Shown here: positions 40,144 to 49,204 of the stretch, piece after piece
Numbering within the stretch: the first letter of the stretch is position 1
Layout: every line of letters starts with the position of its first letter
Source: UTCHB3 sp964531325
GTDB lineage: Bacteria; Bacteroidota; Ignavibacteria; Ignavibacteriales; Ignavibacteriaceae
NCBI GenBank assembly: GCA_964531325.1
Contig: CAZHCW010000020.1
Span: forward strand, 4,678 to 68,677
Direction of reading: 5' to 3'
DNA length: 64,000 bases
The notes under the pieces: model-generated
Told to the model about the DNA's origin: nothing
Seen by the model: the letters and a program-made list of their open reading frames with translations, nothing else
Databases searched by the model: none
Program-made: the position numbers and the translations under genes

Positions 40144-41150
40144 CTTGGTTCCTGGTGCACATTTGCGTAGGCATGCTCCAAAGTCGATAAATATTTTTGA
40201 TAGCCCAAAAGGAGATCTTCCACCTGAGTATATTCGAGTAATTTCATCAATTCGACTCTGATACTTCCGGCATTCGACAAACCTTTTAAGTAACCGGAAT
40301 AATATTTTCTCTGCTCAAGAATAGCCCGTCTTTCTCCTTTGACTGTTGTCGCAAGTTCAAGATGACGCAGGCATACTCTAATTCGTTCTGTGAAAGGGAT
40401 TTCCATATCGATTGGCAAGCCCTCGAGCAATCTTTTGGCATCTTTGAATATCCACGGGTAACCGATGGCACCACGAGCTATCATTACGGCATCAGCATTT
40501 GTTTGAGTGAAGGCATCAACCACATCCTGTGCTGTCATTACATTACCGTTAAGGGCAACAGGAATCGAAACAACCTCTTTAACGCGGTTTATCCAATCCC
40601 AGTCAGCATCCCCTTTGTGACCCATACTCCGGGTGCGGCAATGCACAGTTAAGGCTTTAACGCCCACATCTTCCAATCTTTTTGCTATCTCGAGAATGTT
40701 GATGTTTTCATGATCCCAACCGATTCTGGTTTTAACAGTGACCGGAAGTTCAACGGCATCAACAACTGCCTTAACAAGCCGTTGCATGTTTTCAGGGTCT
40801 TTTAACATCCCGGCACCTGCACCACATGCTACAACTCCTTTAATCCAACATCCTGCATTAATGTCAATTAATTCAGGTTGGAGCTCTTCAGCAATTTTTG
40901 CGGCATCAACCATCGATTCGAGTCGGCCACCATAAATCTGGATACCTACAGGTCTTTCTTCATTGATAATTTTCAGCTTCCTGTGCGTTTTTTCATTCTT
41001 ACGGACTATCCCCTCGGCATTCACAAATTCGGTGTAAACAACATCAGCACCCAGCTCACGGCATACCAGCCTGTATGAGATGTCAGTAACATCCTCCATG
41101 GGAGCGAGTAACAGTGCCTTCTCTTTTGCGATCGGTCCAACTCTAAACAT
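40140..41150 (-). CDS. dusB: tRNA-dihydrouridine synthase (DusB type)
   Basis: 336 residues, an FMN TIM barrel with a C-terminal helical tRNA-binding domain. The LLAPMEDVTD start, the catalytic Cys101 in NAGCWIKG, KTRIGWD, TVHCRT and IARGAIGYPW mark the family. The usual NxGCPxxK motif has Trp instead of Pro after Cys101. It reduces uridine to dihydrouridine in tRNA with NAD(P)H. It overlaps the MFS gene by 8 bases and the PAP2 gene by 4 bases. Confidence 0.93.
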   Translation of the reverse strand: MFRVGPIAKEKALLLAPMEDVTDISYRLVCRELGADVVYTEFVNAEGIVRKNEKTHRKLKIINEERPVGIQIYGGRLESMVDAAKIAEELQPELIDINAGCWIKGVVACGAGAGMLKDPENMQRLVKAVVDAVELPVTVKTRIGWDHENINILEIAKRLEDVGVKALTVHCRTRSMGHKGDADWDWINRVKEVVSIPVALNGNVMTAQDVVDAFTQTNADAVMIARGAIGYPWIFKDAKRLLEGLPIDMEIPFTERIRVCLRHLELATTVKGERRAILEQRKYYSGYLKGLSNAGSIRVELMKLLEYTQVEDLLLGYQKYLSTLEHAYANVHQEPR

Positions 41151-42339
41151 GACTTATCTTTGGCTTGATGTAGATGTTAAAATTTTTATAGCAATAAAGA
41201 AGGAGTGTCCCTGAAACAACTGCACCGGTGAAAAATGGGATCTGGTATCCCAAATACTGAAAAGCGAACCCTCCCCACAGTGGTCCCAAAACGCGTGCAA
41301 ATGAAGAAAGTGACTGATTTAACCCCAAAACCATCCCTTGTTCAGCTTCAGATGCAACCTGAGAAATCAGGCTTAACAGAATCGGTTGAAGCGCACCTGT
41401 TCCCACTGACATCAATCCAAGAATGAGACTCATTAACAGAAAAGTTGATCCATACGGGATCAAAGCCAATCCCAATGCAAGACTCGAAAAACCGATGATT
41501 AGTAATTGAAGCTGCGTAAACATTTTTGTGAGTTTACCCATCAAAAAGCCCTGCATAATAGCCGAAACTATCCCCATGATGCCAAAAAGCATACCGTTAT
41601 CAAAATCGGTATAACCAAATTGCTGACTACCGAGAATTGCAAAAGTTCCATAAATATTTGCGACTGAAAAAGTAAGGAAAAAAGTAAGTGTGATAACAAA
41701 AAGCGATGATTTTTGTTGAAATACTGCTGTGAAGGCTTTGATGTCAAATAATTTTCTGGCTTTTTGAGTAACATTGCCTGCGAGAGTTTTTAAGGATTCA
41801 GGCAGGTAAAAGTAACTTAAAATAAATGCGAGTATCGAAAAGGAGGCAGATGCAAACCCGGTTACTTCATATCCAAATTTGGAAAAGATTCCGCCTAACA
41901 TGGGACCAAACACAAAACCCAATCCAAAAGCCACACCAATAAGACCCATACCTTTTGCCCGTTCCTGAACTGTAGTAACATCTGCAATATAAGCCTGAGC
42001 CACACCTATGCTGCTACCTCCTATCCCGGCGATTACTCTTGATAGAATCAACATCCAAAAGGAATGTGTAAATGCAAAAACCACATAACCAGCTGCATTT
42101 AATAGCAGACTTATTAAAATAATATTTCGTCTGCCAAATCTGTCGGAGAGTGATCCAAATAATGGATTAAACAAAAACTGGGTTAACGAATAGATTGCAA
42201 CAACGATCCCTACAGAACTTTCATTCATGTTTAACACATTTACTGCAAAAGTCGGAAGAATAGGGATTAATATTCCGAATCCAAGCAGATCAATGAATAC
42301 TACAAGAAAAATGAGAGTCAGGGGGAGATTTTTTTTCAT
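41143..42339 (-). CDS. MFS drug/sugar efflux transporter (TetA-like)
   Basis: 398 residues from the ATG at 42339; a longer frame to 42384 runs into the terminator. Twelve helices are seen. The MFS motif A between helices 2 and 3 reads GSLSDRFGRRNI, and motif C-like GLGFVFGPMLGG lies near helix 5, as in 12-helix drug:H+ antiporters such as TetA. The exported compound cannot be predicted. It heads the operon MFS-dusB-PAP2-polX-hydratase-apt. Confidence 0.88.
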   Translation of the reverse strand: MKKNLPLTLIFLVVFIDLLGFGILIPILPTFAVNVLNMNESSVGIVVAIYSLTQFLFNPLFGSLSDRFGRRNIILISLLLNAAGYVVFAFTHSFWMLILSRVIAGIGGSSIGVAQAYIADVTTVQERAKGMGLIGVAFGLGFVFGPMLGGIFSKFGYEVTGFASASFSILAFILSYFYLPESLKTLAGNVTQKARKLFDIKAFTAVFQQKSSLFVITLTFFLTFSVANIYGTFAILGSQQFGYTDFDNGMLFGIMGIVSAIMQGFLMGKLTKMFTQLQLLIIGFSSLALGLALIPYGSTFLLMSLILGLMSVGTGALQPILLSLISQVASEAEQGMVLGLNQSLSSFARVLGPLWGGFAFQYLGYQIPFFTGAVVSGTLLLYCYKNFNIYIKPKISHV

Positions 42340-42361
42340 TAATTTTCCAAAATACAAAAAG

Positions 42362-42369
42362 CAAAAATA
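42362..42369 (-). promoter_or_regulatory. Possible -7 promoter element for the MFS operon
   Basis: TATTTTTG on the minus strand, 23 bases before the ATG at 42339, fits TAnnTTTG. It lies immediately after the T tract of the preceding terminator, so transcription of two operons is separated by only a few bases. Confidence 0.45.
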
Positions 42370-42406
42370 CAAAAAAAAAGCCACTCATTAGTTATTTGAG
42401 TGGCTT
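42369..42406 (-). terminator. Rho-independent terminator of the Hc1 operon
   Basis: A perfect 10-bp stem AAGCCACTCA/TGAGTGGCTT (42378-42387 and 42397-42406) with a 9-base loop is followed on the minus strand by a run of nine T. It ends the leftward transcript about 25 bases after the Hc1 stop. Confidence 0.92.
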
Positions 42407-42430
42407 TACAATAAGTAAGGATTTAGAATA

Positions 42431-42616
42431 CTATTCCGGTTTACGACTGTTCTTGACTTCCTGGATTTCTTCACGGAGGTCTTGTGCGCGTTTCTTAAGG
42501 TCGCTGAGGCTTTTTCTAATCCTTGTCCCGGCTGCTGATTGTCCTTTTTCATAGAACTTTTGGAAATCAGCTTCCATATCTTGAACCTGTTTAAGTAACT
42601 GATTGAATTTTTCCAT
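42431..42616 (-). CDS. Histone H1-like (Hc1-type) small protein
   Basis: 61 residues, all predicted helix, rich in Lys, Glu and Arg. The FYEKGQSAAGTRIRKSLSDL segment (21-40) matches the Hc1-like family of Bacteroidota. The family is named for chlamydial histone Hc1, but these proteins lack the very basic tail, so DNA condensation is not assured. It lies 10 bases after the ETF:quinone oxidoreductase-like gene and is followed by a strong terminator. High expression is plausible given the strong terminator. Confidence 0.85.
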   Translation of the reverse strand: MEKFNQLLKQVQDMEADFQKFYEKGQSAAGTRIRKSLSDLKKRAQDLREEIQEVKNSRKPE

Positions 42617-42626
42617 ATTGTTGCTC

Positions 42627-44633
42627 CTATTTTGTTATGGATAAGTGTATATTTTCAAAAACTATTTCGGCGATATCCTTCACCTTTACTTCATCAGATT
42701 TTTCTAAAGTCTTCACACCATCGGTCATCATTGTCATACAGAAGGGGCACGCAGTAGCGATTGTTTCAGCACCCGTTGCGATTGCTTCTTTACTTCTTTC
42801 AATATTAATTCTTCCACCTTCGTTATCTTCCATAAACATTCTGCCACCGCCGGCACCACAACAAAACCCTTTGGATTTGCTTCTCTCCATCTCGACGGGT
42901 TGTTTCCCGGTAGATTTTTCGAGTATTTCTCTTGGAGCATCATAGATATCATTATATCTTCCGATATAACATGAATCATGATATGTTGTGTTTGTCACTA
43001 ACTCAACCTTAGGGTCAACTTTTATCTTGCCGGTTTTAACAAGTTGATCTATCATCTCGGTATGGTGTAACACCTCATACTTGCCACCAAACTGCGGAAA
43101 CTCGTTTTTTATCGAATTAAAACAATGCGGGCATGCGGTAACAACCTTTTTAACTCCGTAACCATTCATGGTTTCGATATTAGCCTGCATAAGTGTTTGT
43201 GCAAGATACTCATTTCCAAGTCGTCTCGCTGTATCACCATTACATTGCTCTTCGCTACCAAGGATTCTGAAATCGATACCGGCTTCCTGCATTATACCTG
43301 CAAAGGCTTTCGAGACCTTTTTATATCTGTCATCAAATGAACCTGCACAACCTACCCAAAACAGATATTCTGAATTGGAATCTTCAGCCATGGTTTTGAT
43401 TCCCAGACCCTCTGCCCAGGCTCCCCTCTCTGATGCAGGGAATGCCCAGGGAGAACCATTATTTTCAAGACTCCTGAAGGTATTATTCAACTCTGACGGG
43501 AAATTGGATTCCATCAAAACAAGATGACGACGCATATCTACAATAGTACCAACATGCTCTATCATAACGGGACATTCTTGCACACATGCCATACATGTGG
43601 TGCACGACCATAATTCAGCTTCCGATGTGTAGTTGGGTACAAGTGCCTTCTCGAAAAGTTCACCTTCAGTTACTTTTGAGAGAATTAGAGGTCCTTTGTC
43701 ATTGGTTCTGTCCCTTACATCAGTTATAATTTTGCGCGGTGAAAGAGGTTTCCCAACTGTATTAGCAGGGCAAACTGATTCACACCTTCCACACTCTGTG
43801 CAAGAAAAGCCGTCAAGTAACTGCTTCCATGTAAACTTTTCAATATCATTAACACCAAAATATTCGGCTTTCTCATCTGCAAGATCCAAAGGAGCCAATT
43901 GAGCCCGTTTTTCGAGTGGATTTGAGAAATAGACATTGGGTACTGAAGTAATTACATGCAAGTGTTTCGAATAAGGAAGGTAGTTCAGGAATGCCAGAAC
44001 AAGAAATATATGAGTCCACCAAAATACTTCATACGGAATAGTGGCTGCTTCACCTGCTTGAAATAATCCTGCCAGATGTCGGGTTATGGGTCGTATTTCC
44101 CATTCTGCCTGTATCCCGTTGTTCATCGCTACATGGGCTGAGTTTTGACCCATCATGGAAACTACAACAAAAAGTATCATGAACAGAATAAATGCAGCAT
44201 CCTTTTGTCCCTGAGCATCAACCTCAAGTCTTTTAACTTTTTGTATGAATCTACGGTAAAGAGCAAAAAGGACTGAAAGGATTACCAGGACGCCAAACAC
44301 ATCCTGTGTAATCGTCATTATACTAAATAAAGGACCAAGAAAAGCAAAAGTAAACCCGGGGAAAAATCCCTGGATGAACGACTCAACCACAGCCGAGATA
44401 AAAAGCACAAACCCCCAGAAAATGAGGGCGTGCACTACCCCGGCTACGGGATCTCTGAATAATTTACTCTGTGCAATTGCAATTACAATCACATTCTTAA
44501 TTCGTAAACCGATATTATCAAATCTGTTATCGGGTTTACCGATTTTTAACAGATCCAAAATTCGTTTTCCACTATAAGCGAATAGTGCAAATGCAGAAAG
44601 AATTACAATCGTAAAGGCAACGGTCTTTAACAT
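42627..44633 (-). CDS. Membrane Fe-S oxidoreductase, ETF:menaquinone oxidoreductase-like
   Basis: 668 residues. About six N-terminal helices form a nitrate-reductase-gamma-like haem b membrane domain (about 1-250). Two [4Fe-4S] sites follow (CTECGRCESVCP and CTTCMACVQECP), and then two CCG-type domains of heterodisulfide-reductase type (CNGDTARRLG with CPHCFNS, and FCCGAGGGRM with CPFCMTM). This layout matches EMO-type electron-transfer-flavoprotein:menaquinone oxidoreductases and related HdrD proteins. It would feed electrons from beta-oxidation into the quinone pool, but no etfAB genes are in the window, so the donor is inferred only. Confidence 0.82.
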   Translation of the reverse strand: MLKTVAFTIVILSAFALFAYSGKRILDLLKIGKPDNRFDNIGLRIKNVIVIAIAQSKLFRDPVAGVVHALIFWGFVLFISAVVESFIQGFFPGFTFAFLGPLFSIMTITQDVFGVLVILSVLFALYRRFIQKVKRLEVDAQGQKDAAFILFMILFVVVSMMGQNSAHVAMNNGIQAEWEIRPITRHLAGLFQAGEAATIPYEVFWWTHIFLVLAFLNYLPYSKHLHVITSVPNVYFSNPLEKRAQLAPLDLADEKAEYFGVNDIEKFTWKQLLDGFSCTECGRCESVCPANTVGKPLSPRKIITDVRDRTNDKGPLILSKVTEGELFEKALVPNYTSEAELWSCTTCMACVQECPVMIEHVGTIVDMRRHLVLMESNFPSELNNTFRSLENNGSPWAFPASERGAWAEGLGIKTMAEDSNSEYLFWVGCAGSFDDRYKKVSKAFAGIMQEAGIDFRILGSEEQCNGDTARRLGNEYLAQTLMQANIETMNGYGVKKVVTACPHCFNSIKNEFPQFGGKYEVLHHTEMIDQLVKTGKIKVDPKVELVTNTTYHDSCYIGRYNDIYDAPREILEKSTGKQPVEMERSKSKGFCCGAGGGRMFMEDNEGGRINIERSKEAIATGAETIATACPFCMTMMTDGVKTLEKSDEVKVKDIAEIVFENIHLSITK

Positions 44634-44648
44634 AAGTCAGACAAGTTT

Positions 44649-45212
44649 CTATTTCTTAAAAGACTTAAAAATCAATGATGCCGCAAAAACTTTCACAACA
44701 GTAGAGAGGGAGAATACCACAACTCCAAGTTCAAGAGTTTTTATAAATCCGGCATTAATAAAAAGATCGAGATAAAGTGCTCCTGAAATAAGAATCACAG
44801 CGTGTGCTGCAAAAAATGTGAAGACAGTGGTTAAATAATCGGATTTTCTCTCAATTATTAGACCTGTGAGGTATGCTGCAACCGGAAATGCTAACAGATA
44901 TCCCCCGGTTGGTCCAAAAAGTCTTGCAAATCCCGGTGCAAGATCAGGTGACATTGCAAATACCGGTAATCCAGCAACTCCCATCGTTAAATAAGCAATC
45001 TGAGCATAAAATCCTTTTCGGGAACCGAGCATCGCACCGGATAACACAACAATCATCGACTGAAGAGTAGTCGGAACCGGTTTCATTGGAATTGTAAGTT
45101 GAGCTGCAAGTGCCATTAATATGGCAAAGGAAGCCACACCAAACAATGGTTGTGCAACAACGCGCTCTTTGATGTATGTGTAAATATTCTCTGATCTTGT
45201 TATCATTGACAT
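44649..45212 (-). CDS. bioY: Biotin transporter substrate-binding subunit BioY
   Basis: 187 residues, six helices. The AQLTIPMKPVPTTLQS start and the GPTGGYLLAFPVAAYL segment are signatures of BioY, the S component of the ECF biotin uptake system. Energising ATPases are not in the window. It lies between the alpha/beta hydrolase and the Fe-S oxidoreductase, with gaps of 1 and 15 bases. Confidence 0.94.
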   Translation of the reverse strand: MSMITRSENIYTYIKERVVAQPLFGVASFAILMALAAQLTIPMKPVPTTLQSMIVVLSGAMLGSRKGFYAQIAYLTMGVAGLPVFAMSPDLAPGFARLFGPTGGYLLAFPVAAYLTGLIIERKSDYLTTVFTFFAAHAVILISGALYLDLFINAGFIKTLELGVVVFSLSTVVKVFAASLIFKSFKK

Positions 45213-45213
45213 T

Positions 45214-46125
45214 TTAACCTCTTATGTATCTTCTAAAGAATTTATCTGTTTTATTAATTACTAAACTGAATTGCTCTGTTGTCTCTACAGGCGGGTGCAC
45301 CATATTAAATGTATGGCCCGCTCTGGGAACAATAAACAACTCAGAATTTTGATTTTTACTGAAAGAGATGATTCGTTCCGAATCTCTAACCGGTACAGTC
45401 AGGTCTATTTCGCCATGAACTGCCAGAACCGGAATCTCGAGTTGTCTTGTCGATTTTTCAATCGAAAGCTTTTCTTCTTTGTTGGTCAATAAATCTTCAA
45501 GGAAAGAATAATTCATACTCATTTCCTGTCCCGTTCGGGTGTTGAGAAAACTGAGTGAGCCTTTTTCTTTCCAATCTTTTTTCTGCCTGTCGGTATATCT
45601 GTCAACATACGAAATTGAAGACCATACCGCCACAGCACCAAGATTTTTTATTGCAGGTGAAGCAAGAAGCGTTGCCCCTCCCCCCCTGCTGTGTCCAATA
45701 ATGAATAATTGACCACTAAAATTACAAAAATTACCTGATATAATGAAAGAAGATATTTCTTTTAATTCATCAACCTCAAGTGACAAACTGTTTTTCGCAA
45801 ACTCGGCCAAATCATCAAATTCAAAACTTCCGGGCGAAACTCCGTTGTGAGAGAAATTAAATGTTATTGAATGATATCCTTTTCCTTCGAAGTAACCGGC
45901 AGCCGGAGGGAAAAAACCCCAATCTTTGAATCCCTTAAAACCATGTACAAACATGACAACAGGTTTGCTTTCATTCCTGTCGGTGGAGTAAAGATCACAA
46001 TCAATCTGATTGCCTGCTGAAGTGGTTATCAAGAAATTATATTTCATCTTTTCTAAAATGCTACAATTAGAGCATAAAATCAAAATATTTAGTAAAAAAA
46101 AGGTGGTAAATGTTAAATATTTCAC
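45214..46125 (-). CDS. Alpha/beta hydrolase (dienelactone-hydrolase-like)
   Basis: Up to 303 residues. The likely triad is Ser in IGHSRGGG, Asp in GEIDLTVPV and His in RAGHTFN; an oxyanion-type MFVHGFKG segment is near the start. The 303-residue form begins at a GTG (46125) with a hydrophobic, Cys-containing lead that could be a lipoprotein signal. A cytoplasmic form would start at the ATG at 46047. Neither start has a good ribosome-binding site. The ester or amide substrate is unknown. Confidence 0.8.
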   Translation of the reverse strand: MKYLTFTTFFLLNILILCSNCSILEKMKYNFLITTSAGNQIDCDLYSTDRNESKPVVMFVHGFKGFKDWGFFPPAAGYFEGKGYHSITFNFSHNGVSPGSFEFDDLAEFAKNSLSLEVDELKEISSFIISGNFCNFSGQLFIIGHSRGGGATLLASPAIKNLGAVAVWSSISYVDRYTDRQKKDWKEKGSLSFLNTRTGQEMSMNYSFLEDLLTNKEEKLSIEKSTRQLEIPVLAVHGEIDLTVPVRDSERIISFSKNQNSELFIVPRAGHTFNMVHPPVETTEQFSLVINKTDKFFRRYIRG

Positions 46126-46193
46126 AGAAAAGTGATTTTGAGAATCAATTAATCAAATATTTGTTATTTTAGCATAGTAAATCAATAAATAAT

Positions 46194-46943
46194 ATGGCTT
46201 TGTTAGTAATACCATCCATCGATGTTAAGAACGGAAAAACGGTCCGAACTGTTCAGGGAATCCCTGAATTAGGCTGTTATGGCTATTGTGATGACCCTCT
46301 CGAGATGGCTATGATCTGGAGAAGTGAGAACGCAAAAATGATCCATGTTGTGGATTTTGACGGTATTGAAGGAGATACAACCCGAAACCACTCACTTATT
46401 GCAGATATCTGTTCATCGGTGATTATTCCCGTGGAATTTACCGGTGGAGTCAGAACAATTGAAGAAGCTAATCATGCATTTGAGACTGGTGTATCAAGGG
46501 TGGTTGTAGCCTCCGTTGTTATTCAAAACAGAAAAGAATTCTACAAAATTTTCGAAAAATTTGGACCTTCCAAAGTTGTTGTGGGTATCGATGTAATTGA
46601 AAATGAAGTTGTAATTAAAGGCAGAAAAGAAAAAACAGGAATCCATCCTGCAGACCTTGCATCACAACTTGCAGGAATAGGCGTCAACCGATTTATTGTA
46701 GCTGATGTTCTGACAAACGGGATGCTCAGTGGTCCCAACACCCAACTTTCTAAGATGATAGCTGAGGTTACCGAAAGAAAAGTAACACATTCGGGGGGGA
46801 TTAGTAATAAAGATGATTTGTTTAAAGTAAATGATATATCAGCGTCAGGTGTTGATTCTGTAATTATTGGAAGAGCGCTTTACGAAAACAGATTCCCCTG
46901 TCAAAAGATATGGCGTATCGCAGAAGCAGGAATATTCGATTAA
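46194..46943 (+). CDS. HisA-like phosphoribosylformimino-AICAR ribotide isomerase family protein
   Basis: 249 residues, a (beta/alpha)8 half-barrel repeat protein. The two catalytic acids of HisA are kept: Asp10 in IPSIDVKNGK and Asp133 in VVGIDV; the phosphate loops EFTGGVRT and HSGGIS are present. The VADVLTNGMLSGPN segment replaces the usual TDI-D-GT form. HisA performs the fourth step of histidine synthesis, but no other his gene lies nearby, so a divergent role is possible. It is followed by a universal stress gene after 15 bases. It starts at an ATG without a clear ribosome-binding site. Confidence 0.8.
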   Translation: MALLVIPSIDVKNGKTVRTVQGIPELGCYGYCDDPLEMAMIWRSENAKMIHVVDFDGIEGDTTRNHSLIADICSSVIIPVEFTGGVRTIEEANHAFETGVSRVVVASVVIQNRKEFYKIFEKFGPSKVVVGIDVIENEVVIKGRKEKTGIHPADLASQLAGIGVNRFIVADVLTNGMLSGPNTQLSKMIAEVTERKVTHSGGISNKDDLFKVNDISASGVDSVIIGRALYENRFPCQKIWRIAEAGIFD

Positions 46944-46958
46944 ATATAAGGATTTGTC

Positions 46959-47432
46959 ATGTTAACTTTTAAAAAAATTCTCGTTCCGATCGATTTTAGT
47001 GAGTATTCACTACAGGCTTTAAAGTATGTAGCCGATTTTGCCAAAGTGTTTAACTCGGAAGTGTTGCTCATTTATGTAGTTGAACCAATTATTTATCCCC
47101 CTGACCTCAGCATTGGTCAAATAGCCTTACCAACTCTGAACTACCAGGTGGATGAAAAAGCAAAAGAAGAATTAAACCGGATTGCAAAAGAGGAACTTGC
47201 TGCTGAAACCAGAGTCCAAACAATCGTAAAACTTGGTAAACCTTATCTTGAGATTCTTGAGGTGGCTAAAGTGGAGGATGTTGACCTGATCGTTATTTCA
47301 ACTCATGGTCACACAGGTGTCGAGCAAATATTATTTGGCAGCACTGCTGATAAAGTCGTAAGAAAAGCTCCTTGTCCCGTCTTAACCTTAAGAGAGCCTG
47401 TTAAAGGATTCGACTTTAAAAGTGGAAGTTAG
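46959..47432 (+). CDS. Universal stress protein (UspA family)
   Basis: 157 residues. The ILVPIDFSEYS start and the ATP-binding GHTGVEQILFGSTADKV motif (G-2x-G-9x-G-S/T type) near residues 116-134 identify a nucleotide-binding Usp. Such proteins help survival under stress; the specific trigger is unknown. It probably shares a transcript with the hisA-like gene and ends against the convergent polyprenyl synthase gene. Confidence 0.92.
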   Translation: MLTFKKILVPIDFSEYSLQALKYVADFAKVFNSEVLLIYVVEPIIYPPDLSIGQIALPTLNYQVDEKAKEELNRIAKEELAAETRVQTIVKLGKPYLEILEVAKVEDVDLIVISTHGHTGVEQILFGSTADKVVRKAPCPVLTLREPVKGFDFKSGS

Positions 47433-47465
47433 CAGGATACACCTGAGTTATTAACTCTTCCTGCT
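47431..47465. terminator. Hairpin spanning two convergent gene ends
   Basis: AGCAGGA (47431-47437) pairs with TCCTGCT (47459-47465), and inside it GAGTT/AACTC forms a second stem. The structure includes the ends of both the stress gene and the polyprenyl synthase gene. No T tract follows on either strand, so termination is possible but not certain. Confidence 0.4.
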
Positions 47466-48449
47466 TACCACAAAATCAACGAGATATTCGAGAGATGCCC
47501 TATAGTCACTCGATGGAAATATCTGTAACAGTTCTTTGGCCTGCGAAGCCAGTTCCACTGCTTTTTCCTGAGCCATTTTAAGGCCATTGTTCGATTTTAC
47601 GAATTGGATAATCGATTCAACATTGTCTTTTTGTGAAATCCCTCTAATTTGTTTGATTATTTTCTTCGACTCGGAAACACCTGCATTTTGCATTGCATAA
47701 ATGAGAGGGAGGGTTATTTTCTTCTCTTTGATATCTCCACCAATCGGCTTTCCAAACAATTTTGTAGTTCCTTCATAATCCAGAATATCATCTTTGATCT
47801 GAAATGAAAGTCCTAAAAGACTTCCAAACTGTCTTGCATTGTTTCGAAATTCTTCATTTCCCGTTGCACTAAGTGCACCGATGTAACAACAGGTCTCAAT
47901 TAAAGATGCTGTTTTATCTGAAATAACCTTAAAATAGGTCTCTTCGTCGATATCAAGTTTACGGGTCTTCTCGAGTTGTAACAATTCCCCTTCCGACATC
48001 CGCTTCACTGTATCGGTAATCGTTTCAAGAAAATCATAATCTTTCGAACTCACAGACAACATTAATCCTTTTGATAACAAATAGTCGCCAATGAGAACGG
48101 AAGCCTTGTTTTTCCAGATTGCGTTAATCGAAGGAAAACCCCTGCGTTTATCAGCTTGATCAACAACATCATCATGAACCAGAGTTGCAGTGTGAAGAAG
48201 TTCTACCATCACGGCTCCCCTGTGGGTTCTTTCGTTTATCCCGCCACAGAGACTTGCGGTTAGAAGCACAAGCGTTGGCCTGATTTTCTTTCCCTTTTGT
48301 TTTAAGATAAAAGTCGTTGCAATGTCGAGTATTCGAACATGGGACTTCATCGACACTTTAAAGTGCCTGTTGAATTCAGCGAGTTCGTTTTTCACAGGTG
48401 ATAACACCTTGTCCATTATGGAGATATTTAAGGTTTCTTTGTTGCCCAT
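47451..48449 (-). CDS. Long-chain polyprenyl diphosphate synthase
   Basis: 332 residues. The first aspartate-rich motif DDVVD is at 93-97 and the second DDILD at 220-224. The residue five before the first motif is Ala, which favours long products. It elongates farnesyl or geranylgeranyl diphosphate with isopentenyl diphosphate, probably making the side chain of menaquinone. Two starts are possible: ATG 48449, overlapping tatC by 22 bases, or ATG 48416, which matches the usual N-terminus better; neither has a clear ribosome site. Confidence 0.88.
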   Translation of the reverse strand: MGNKETLNISIMDKVLSPVKNELAEFNRHFKVSMKSHVRILDIATTFILKQKGKKIRPTLVLLTASLCGGINERTHRGAVMVELLHTATLVHDDVVDQADKRRGFPSINAIWKNKASVLIGDYLLSKGLMLSVSSKDYDFLETITDTVKRMSEGELLQLEKTRKLDIDEETYFKVISDKTASLIETCCYIGALSATGNEEFRNNARQFGSLLGLSFQIKDDILDYEGTTKLFGKPIGGDIKEKKITLPLIYAMQNAGVSESKKIIKQIRGISQKDNVESIIQFVKSNNGLKMAQEKAVELASQAKELLQIFPSSDYRASLEYLVDFVVSRKS

Positions 48450-49204
48450 TTAGAAATTATAATGCTGGTTTCATAAAGTAAAAAAAGCGGTACAGATAGT
48501 ATCAACATCGAAAACGGATCGGTACCCGGAGACAAAAATGCAGCCAAAATCATAAGTATGACTATAGCATGTTTCCTGTATTTAATCATAAATTCAGGAG
48601 TTAAGAGACCTATCTTGGAAAGCAGGTAGGAGACTACAGGCAACTCAAAGATCAGGGAACTTCCCAATAAAATACTAAAAATAAGTGACATATATTCATC
48701 AAGTGCAAACATATTTAACACTTCGGAACTTCCAAAGCCGGCTGCAAATGAAAGCGTCATAGGAATCATTACAAAATACCCGAATGCAGTTCCACCCAAA
48801 AAACAGAATGAAGAATAAAATGCAGCGGCAATAAGTGCCCTTTTTTCATTTTTATGAAGTGCCGGGGCAATAAACTGCCACAAATGATAAAATGAATACG
48901 GAACAGTCACTATTAGAGCAACAATAAAACTCACTTCAAAGTTTAACATCAGTTGCCCGAAAGGACGAATATTTTGGAGTTTTACGGCGGAAACCTCGGC
49001 GGGTCGCAATAAAACCTGATTTATAACATCCTGTGCGAATGCTATTGAAACGAGCCAGATTGGAATAACCCCCGCAGCAATCTTTAAAAGACGGCTGCGG
49101 AACTCTTCAAGATGATCCCAAAATGACATCTCTTCGCCGGGGTCATTATCTTCCCCCGGCAAATTGGTGTCATGATATTCGTCTTGAGTTCCCTCTGTGG
49201 TCAT
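48428..49204 (-). CDS. tatC: Twin-arginine translocase subunit TatC
   Basis: 258 residues, six helices. The conserved cytoplasmic start SFWDHLEEFRSRLL near residues 27-40 and the periplasmic-loop segment QFIAPALHKNEKR are typical of TatC, which recognises twin-arginine signal peptides. No tatA or tatB gene is in the window. It shares 4 bases with the glyA stop and overlaps the polyprenyl synthase. Confidence 0.95.
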   Translation of the reverse strand: MTTEGTQDEYHDTNLPGEDNDPGEEMSFWDHLEEFRSRLLKIAAGVIPIWLVSIAFAQDVINQVLLRPAEVSAVKLQNIRPFGQLMLNFEVSFIVALIVTVPYSFYHLWQFIAPALHKNEKRALIAAAFYSSFCFLGGTAFGYFVMIPMTLSFAAGFGSSEVLNMFALDEYMSLIFSILLGSSLIFELPVVSYLLSKIGLLTPEFMIKYRKHAIVILMILAAFLSPGTDPFSMLILSVPLFLLYETSIIISKWATKKP

